From the NCBI GenBank assembly GCA_024291935.2, contig CM044309.1:3720001-3784000 (forward strand): a stretch of 64,000 nucleotides of DNA, read 5' to 3'. This stretch comes from Okapia johnstoni. Taxonomy: Eukaryota; Chordata; Mammalia; Artiodactyla; Giraffidae. Below, piece after piece: positions 58,500 to 64,000 of this stretch. Below the pieces are notes generated by a model that was given only the letters and a program-made list of their open reading frames with translations, was not told the DNA's origin and ran no database searches. Positions within the stretch are counted from its first letter, which is position 1; every line of letters starts with the position of its first letter. The position numbers and the translations under genes were made by a program.

Positions 58500-60600
58500 T
58501 GCAAAAGCTCCTCCATTAGGCACTTGCTTTCTTGTGTAATTCCCTGACATTTGTGCACCTCAAGCTACTTTTTGTCCCTCAGGAAGTGAGGAACTAAAAG
58601 TCAATGTGATTTCCAATCACCTTGACCAGTGGCTATCTTGGGCCTCTTTTCTGACCTGCGAGAAGACATCTTTGTTCACCAGTGTAAACCGAGCTAACTG
58701 TCCACTTGGCAGCGCCTCTCCCCTCAGGGAAAGCCTCTAGAGTCAATGGGACTCTCAGACTCTCCCAGACAATCCACTGCAAGGTGTTAGGCGTAGTCCT
58801 CATCGCCCTAAGAGAATATGTAATGCATTCCTCTCTTCTTGCTCAACCCGGCCAGGGAACATTAACACTCTGTCCAGTCTTCCAGGAGAGGCACCTTAGC
58901 CCTTTTCTGAACACCTGTGTACTTTGTGTCTTTTCTTGTCCCTGCATGTACAAACACTCCAATCTCATGCCTTTTTTCAGAGGATATGAGGTCTTATAGG
59001 TATATATGGATGCTCCTCCCGTTTCCAGCCACAATTTATCTTACTTTATAATTTAATTCAAAATTATATTTTGGAGGTTAAGTCATCCAGGCATAGCGTG
59101 TTTCTATCCCTCAGAAATCCCCAAGGACTAAAAAAGCTAATGACTGTTTTCTTACATTGGAATAAATCAGTAATGAAAGGACGTTTGCAGAAGCACAAAT
59201 TGCCAAAGTCAGCTACTTGTGAACATAATCCTAACTAGCTTTCTGTAAAGGCCATCTAGTAAAATAATTATTTGAAATTTATTATGGATGTATTAATTCT
59301 CAAATGTGCTAATTTAAATAAAATTATTAATATTTAAAGGCAACAGACTGATCAATTCTGTGTATGTTTCAAACGGTTCTATATATTTAAAGACTCAATT
59401 CACAAAAACTGTAGTTTAGTGTTATTTTAGTGAAACATAAATCTAAACAAGATTTGTATATAATTAATTGGCAAGATTATACTCTCACAATTGCACATTC
59501 TCTCTAAAAGTATATTAGCAGACTATATTATATATAGAAGTATGTGTATATAAGTATATATGAGTGAATACAAATATTAATTATTTGATAGTACTTTTAC
59601 AATTAGCCTGGTATGTGGGAACAACAGTAATTTTAAAATTCAAATCACACTTGAAAAACTTCAGTGAAGTGTGAAATATACTATGTTAATATTGGCTTAA
59701 GTGAATGACTATTTACTGAGGTATATATTTTGTTCTTTTATTAATAGCTCTTTCCCAGTACTAAATGATTTGGTAAGTTTAGAGGAAGAAATTAATGTTA
59801 TAGCTTGGGCAATTTGTAATTTCTTATTTCAGAATTTTTAATAGTGCTTAATTCTACTGAGGAGAAAAACTATATATTAGTGCTATAATTTGCCAAGGTT
59901 GAATACTGATAAACTTTTTAAATGGATTGCTCTTTTAAGAAATTATATCACTACTAGGTATTTCTGTCTTTTTTCAAATCAACTTGAGCTAAAACTATAA
60001 CCAGCTTGTCCCGTTCCACATCACGGAATCATAAAATAAAGATGTGATGTTGCTAATAAACACTTTATAAAAGGGAAGACATAAACATCTATGAGCTTTG
60101 GCAGATGTTCTTAGTAGAAAAAAAAATCAGCCCTCTGAAAAAAGTATAATATTAAATAAATTTCTTTAAGTAATTAAATCCTAAGATCTAGCAAGAGAAA
60201 TCCCAGTAAGTTTTTATGCCTTTGGAGTTCTGTTGGTGCAGTTTTCGGTGACGTACAGCTGTAAGATCCCTGAAGCACCTAAGAGGCAGTTAAAGGCAGT
60301 TCAATTAAATTTAAGAAGTAGTAGTTGAGAACTTTTCTTCAACACTAAGGAAGTGTTGTTGTGATGGTCCCCCCCACAAATCCATATGATTTTATACAGA
60401 GTTGAAGCATCAATCAGAGAAACAAATGTTAATATCTGGCAAAGTATCACTAAATATCCCTTTCCATCCATTTTTTTGGCCAAGGTATTTATTATGCTTT
60501 CAAATATTTGGCCAGCAGGGTTAAAGAAGTCTCAACAGTACTGAGAATACTGAATTGAGCCTAGAAGGATAGGTGGGTTTGGAAAGAAAGTACAAGAGAC
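58500..60600. other. RALYL: AT-rich intron, no gene seen
   Basis: No repeat recognised. Frames at 58706-59034 overlap on both strands and look random. Confidence 0.45.
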
Positions 60601-60604
60601 GTCT

Positions 60605-60860
60605 GTTTTCCTGAGTGGAGAAGAGCAAAGGCTTTATTCTCAGATGATCTGGGATGGAATTTGTGTTGCACAACATACTAATACTGTGGTCGTGAGGAAA
60701 TCCTCTAATGCATGTATGCTTCTATTTATTTTCTATCTGTAAAATGGAAATAATAATACTTTAAATATAACACTTTGTCAAGGGAATTAAATGACTGATG
60801 CATATAAAGTTCTTAGTCAAGTCTTGTCAAACAGTGAATGATCAGTGAGGTTTATTGTCG
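60605..60860 (+). repeat. MIR-type SINE remnant (first of two)
   Basis: gcaaaggctttattctcaga, ctatctgtaaaatggaaata and gcatataaagttcttagtca are in MIR order. Confidence 0.72.
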
Positions 60861-60874
60861 CTGTTAGTAGCACA

Positions 60875-61140
60875 GCAGAGTGTAGCAGGTAAGAGGATGA
60901 GGTGTGAATCTGGTGTAATGGAGTCCAGTGGTGGCTCTGCCGTTTGCGAGCTGCGTGCTTTGGGGGAAGATTCTTTGTTTGCTGTGGCTTAGTTTCCTCA
61001 TCTATAACACGGGAATGACAATCTCACCACCATTTCCATAAAGTTTGTGTAAGGATTAAGTGAGTTAACACGAAGCTCTTAGAATAGTGTCTCCCATGAT
61101 GAAAGTCTTAATAATAAGCCTTAGTAATAATAATAATACT
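60875..61140 (+). repeat. MIR-type SINE remnant (second of two)
   Basis: ggtggctctgccgtttgcga, cttagtttcctcatctataa and ttgtgtaaggattaagtgag are in MIR order. It is separated from the first by only about 15 bp; a TAA repeat follows. Confidence 0.78.
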
Positions 61141-61369
61141 GTTATTAGTACTGTCTGAAGCAAAGATTTATCACTAGCCTTGGCAGTTAAGAAGCCAAGG
61201 ATATTATGATTAAACAAAACAAAAGATAAAGACGGTTAACAGGAGAGTGAAAAACTGTGGAGAATGTTGAGGGTTGAAATTTTAAACAGGGCTGAGGGGA
61301 AAGACTCTCAGAAAAATGCTGTCTGATCAAAATGATATTAGTAGTTTAAGAAACTTACGTGAAGGTTAT

Positions 61370-61790
61370 GTTCATGTGCTCAGGCTGCCGTAACAAAGTA
61401 CCACACACTGGATGGCTTAGAGAACAGGAATCTATTTCCTCAGAGTTCAGGAAGCTGGAAGCTGAAGATTCAGGTGTCAACCATATTGGTTCCTTCGAAG
61501 GGCCTGAGGGCAGCGTCTGGGTAACCCCCTCTCCTTGGCATGTTGGTGGCCGTCTTCTCCCTGAGTCTCCATGTCTTTGGCCTTTTGTATATGTGTGTTT
61601 ACTAGGGTTCTAGTCATATGGGATGAGGGCCTCCTGGATCCGGTGACCTCCTTTTAACTTGATAACCTCCTTAACGGCCCTGTGTCTAAATAGAGTCACA
61701 CTGTGGAAGGCACTGGGTCTAGAACTTTCATACATAAAATGTGAGGTGGATACAGAACTCATCACATAACACAGGGTTATGTGCATATAG
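61370..61790 (+). repeat. Ancient mammalian interspersed repeat, family not assigned
   Basis: caggctgccgtaacaaagta, ccacacactggatggcttag, gcagcgtctgggtaaccccc and ataacctccttaacggccct follow a common old mammalian repeat consensus. I recognise the sequence but cannot name the family securely. Confidence 0.65.
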
Positions 61791-62205
61791 AACATGAGCT
61801 AAATGTGGAGATCTCAGCATACACTTCAGCTCTTTACATTTTAATAATCAACTTCTTGGATATATTTTTACTTAGCTCATCCGGGTAAACACACTGAATT
61901 TCTCAGACACACATGGCTTCACAGTCTGGACACTGATGAGCACTTTGTATAAACAGAGTAATAAGTCCTTGCTAAAATCACCACCTGATATTTAGATACA
62001 CAGCAGCCAAACCATAACAATTACAGTGTGTTTAAAATAAATAAATACATTTGTAAGCATCTGTGCTTGGCTTTTCTGCTAGGCTTTAATGTGGCTCATT
62101 AACATAACCAGATTTTAAAATGCAGGCAGAAAAGAAAGAAAATAAAATGTTAGATAAAATCTTTATATCAACATAGCCTTTGAGCATTTGAAGTGGTTTT
62201 CTCAG
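61790..62205. other. RALYL: Intron, no gene seen
   Basis: No repeat or open frame recognised. Confidence 0.45.
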
Positions 62206-62211
62206 TTCCAC

Positions 62212-62636
62212 TGTTGTTGTCTTTGTTCCATCACTCAGTCGTGTCCGACTCTTTGTGACCCCGTGGACTACAGCACGCCAGGCTTCCCTGTCCTATTTTT
62301 CGGTGTTCAGCCTTCTTTATGGTCCACTCTCACATCCATACATGACTACTGGAAAAACTGTAGCTCTGACTATACAGACCTTTGTCAGCAAAGTAATGTC
62401 TCTGATTTCTAACACACCGTCTAGGTTTGTCATTGCTTTTCTTCCAAGGAGGAAGCATCTTTTAATTTCATGGCTGCAGTCATCATCTGCAGTGATTTTG
62501 GAGCCCCAAAAAATAAAGTCAGCCACTGTTTCCACTGTTTCCCCATCTATTTGCCATGAAGTGATGGGACTGGATGCCATGATCTTAGTTTTCTGAATGA
62601 TGAGCTTTAAGCCAACTTTTTCACTCTCCTCTTTCA
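62212..62636 (-). mobile_element. BovB LINE fragment, antisense, internally deleted
   Basis: The tail (cactcagtcgtgtccgactc to ggcttccctgtcc) is joined at about 62298 directly to the reverse transcriptase end (MYGCESGP, LLTKVCIVRATVFPVV). About 400 bp between them are missing. It ends at 62636 within LMKVKEESEKVGLK sequence. Confidence 0.9.
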
Positions 62637-63230
62637 CATTAATTAATAATATTTAAGTATATAATATATAATATTATATAAAATAGTGCTTAATTAAGGT
62701 ACACATTTCATTACTGGATAATGTTAATTAATAATATTTAAGATTATCTGTATACTATAACCTGGCTCCTAGTTTCTCTATTGTCTAAAAACAAGCTAAA
62801 GGAATATATCCTAGGAACTTTGTTATTTTTTTTTTCAATTTATCATTTTTCTGATCTTGAAGAATAATTCTAAATTCAAGTCTGGTAATCACCCATACAA
62901 AAATAAACTATTATACTCATCTGGACAACCAAAGATTTGTATGATAATATATTTTCTTTCATGTATAATTTTTGCAATTTTTTTTTGTTGTAGAACCTAT
63001 CTAGTGGAAAGAGTAAAAGACATTTTCCTTTGAAGATAATATTACTGATGTCTTCTAAAACACCTATTATGTATATGTACTCAATCACGAGAACAAATTC
63101 ATTCTCTCTTTAACTTGAAACACTATCTCTCTGGTTACTTCCAAATTTACTTTTGTACCTTTGATCACTCTTATAAAGTCCAGGCTTATGTACCCAACTG
63201 CCTACTTATCACATGTATTTGGACACAGAT
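62637..63230. other. RALYL: AT-rich intron with TA-rich start
   Basis: attaattaataatatttaag occurs twice (about 62638 and 62726). No gene seen. Confidence 0.5.
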
Positions 63231-63234
63231 AGAC

Positions 63235-64000
63235 ATCTGACAATCAACAGGTCTGAACAGACCCTCTGAACCTCCTCCTCAACCTGAACTTCTAGAAGTC
63301 TTTATCCCAGCAAATGGCAAGGCTCTACTTCCAAGCTCTACCTCCAGACCCCAAATTCTGGAGTTCTTATCGACTCCCCATTTCAACTACACTTTACTTC
63401 TTACTGTTTGCATATTTTTCCCATTAATCTTTAAAATATATGCAGAATTCATCTACTTCTCACAATGCAACTGCTAATACTTTGGTCCAATCCAATCTAC
63501 TGAGATCCCTCCATTGAATTATATCCACAAGCGTCTTAGTGATCTCACTGAATCCACGCTTACCTTCCTACAGTCTTTTCACAACACGAAGTCAGAAGGA
63601 TGCTCTTCAAAAACTCAGTAAGCCCTGTAACACTCAGAGTACAAGCCACAGTGGTACTTTGGCCAACAAGACTACAGTCTTCTCCATGTCCTTTCCCCTT
63701 CTCAAGTCTCTGCCTTCCCCTGACTGCTTGTACTTTTCTCTCAGTAGCAATTTCCAGTCCAGCCTCCCCGGGCTCTTGGCTGTCTCTAGTACACCCTCTT
63801 GGCTGTCTCTGGCATACCCAAGCACACTTCTGTCTCAGGCCTTAGTATTTATCACCCCTCTGCCTCACATGCCCCCTTCCCACGCCACCATCCCTGGACA
63901 ATCCCTGGACTGAGACTTTTCCTCCAGTTTCACCTCATCAGCGAAGCTTTCCCTGACCCCTGACCACCTTGTATAAAATAGCAAACCTCACTTCCCAGCC
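63235..64000 (+). mobile_element. L2 LINE 3' region, cut by window edge
   Basis: Order of L2 text: cctcctcctcaacctgaact, caaattctggagttcttatc, gactccccatttcaactaca, cctcccaatg-type text replaced by tctcactgaatccacgctta, ctcaggccttagtatttatc, ctctgcctcacatgccccct and cgaagctttccctgacccct. It is heavily diverged. The 124-residue frame at 63539-63913 is residual L2. Confidence 0.75.

Larger units (their letters stand above)
55008..64000 (+). other. RALYL: RALYL intron, 5' portion (continues beyond window)
   Basis: The intron starts at consensus donor GTAAGT. The next coding exon should begin with TT completing L and encode LKSDELQ-like coiled-coil sequence; I did not find it before 64000. Contents are BovB and SINE copies, MIRs, an old repeat at 61.4 kb and an L2 at the right edge. 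Confidence 0.85.

Noticed and set aside
63539..63913. 124-residue open frame at the right edge
   Set aside because: The nucleotide sequence follows L2 consensus text; the frame is residual and has no intact domain.
1..64000. CRISPR arrays, operons, phage or endogenous retroviral LTR elements
   Set aside because: No regularly spaced repeats of CRISPR type, no compact gene clusters, and no retroviral gag/pol/env motifs or paired LTRs were recognised; this is mammalian intron.

Overview
The window is intronic ruminant nuclear DNA, almost certainly from a bovid or other pecoran. It carries lineage-diagnostic repeats: BovB (RTE-type) LINE copies, the Bov-tA and Bov-A2 SINEs built from a tRNA-like head and a BovB tail, and ruminant-type L1 3' ends. 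Older mammal-wide MIR, L2 and L1M remnants lie between them. There is no bacterial-style gene organisation; almost every open reading frame is a decayed transposon or chance.

The only host gene I can support is RALYL (RALY RNA-binding-protein-like, hnRNP C family), read on the + strand. Three coding exons are visible: a 33-bp exon (9091-9123), a 48-bp exon (44429-44476) and a 164-bp exon (54844-55007). Each has an AG acceptor and a GT donor, and the phases join exactly (1 base in and 2 bases out for the first two; 1 in and 1 out for the third). Together they encode the linker after the RRM, the acidic/aromatic FDYDYYRDDFY block, and the proline-rich plus basic segment that precedes the coiled coil. 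The RRM exons must lie upstream and the coiled-coil and acidic-tail exons downstream. The introns inside the window are 35,305 bp and 10,367 bp.

Layout: 1-910 antisense BovB endonuclease region; 1-9.1 kb intron with MIR/L2, a nested L1 3' end and a doubly deleted BovB; 9.1 kb cassette exon; 11.4-12.5 kb BovB foldback; 16.2-16.7 kb BovB/SINE chimera; 19.5-21.3 kb best BovB reverse transcriptase copy; about 22.9-28.6 kb an old L1 that still has a CpG-rich 5' UTR, both ORF regions and two nested insertions; 28.6-29.4 kb rearranged L1 pieces and BovB; 31.3-35.0 kb antisense L1 with three SINE insertions; 38.7-42.5 kb L1 3' ends and L1M remnants; 42.6-43.5 kb BovB; 44.4 kb exon; 47-52.4 kb SINEs and microsatellites; 54.8 kb CpG-dense exon; 56-64 kb more BovB, SINE, MIR and a terminal L2.

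I found no convincing new protein system. The points most worth following are the symmetric cassette exon that switches RALYL between a RALY-like linker and a longer form, the CpG-dense third exon in AT-rich intron, the CpG-retaining L1 5' UTR inside the gene, and inverted BovB pairs that could form intronic double-stranded RNA. Repeat family names come from pattern recognition, not a database search, and repeat edges are approximate unless a target-site duplication is given.
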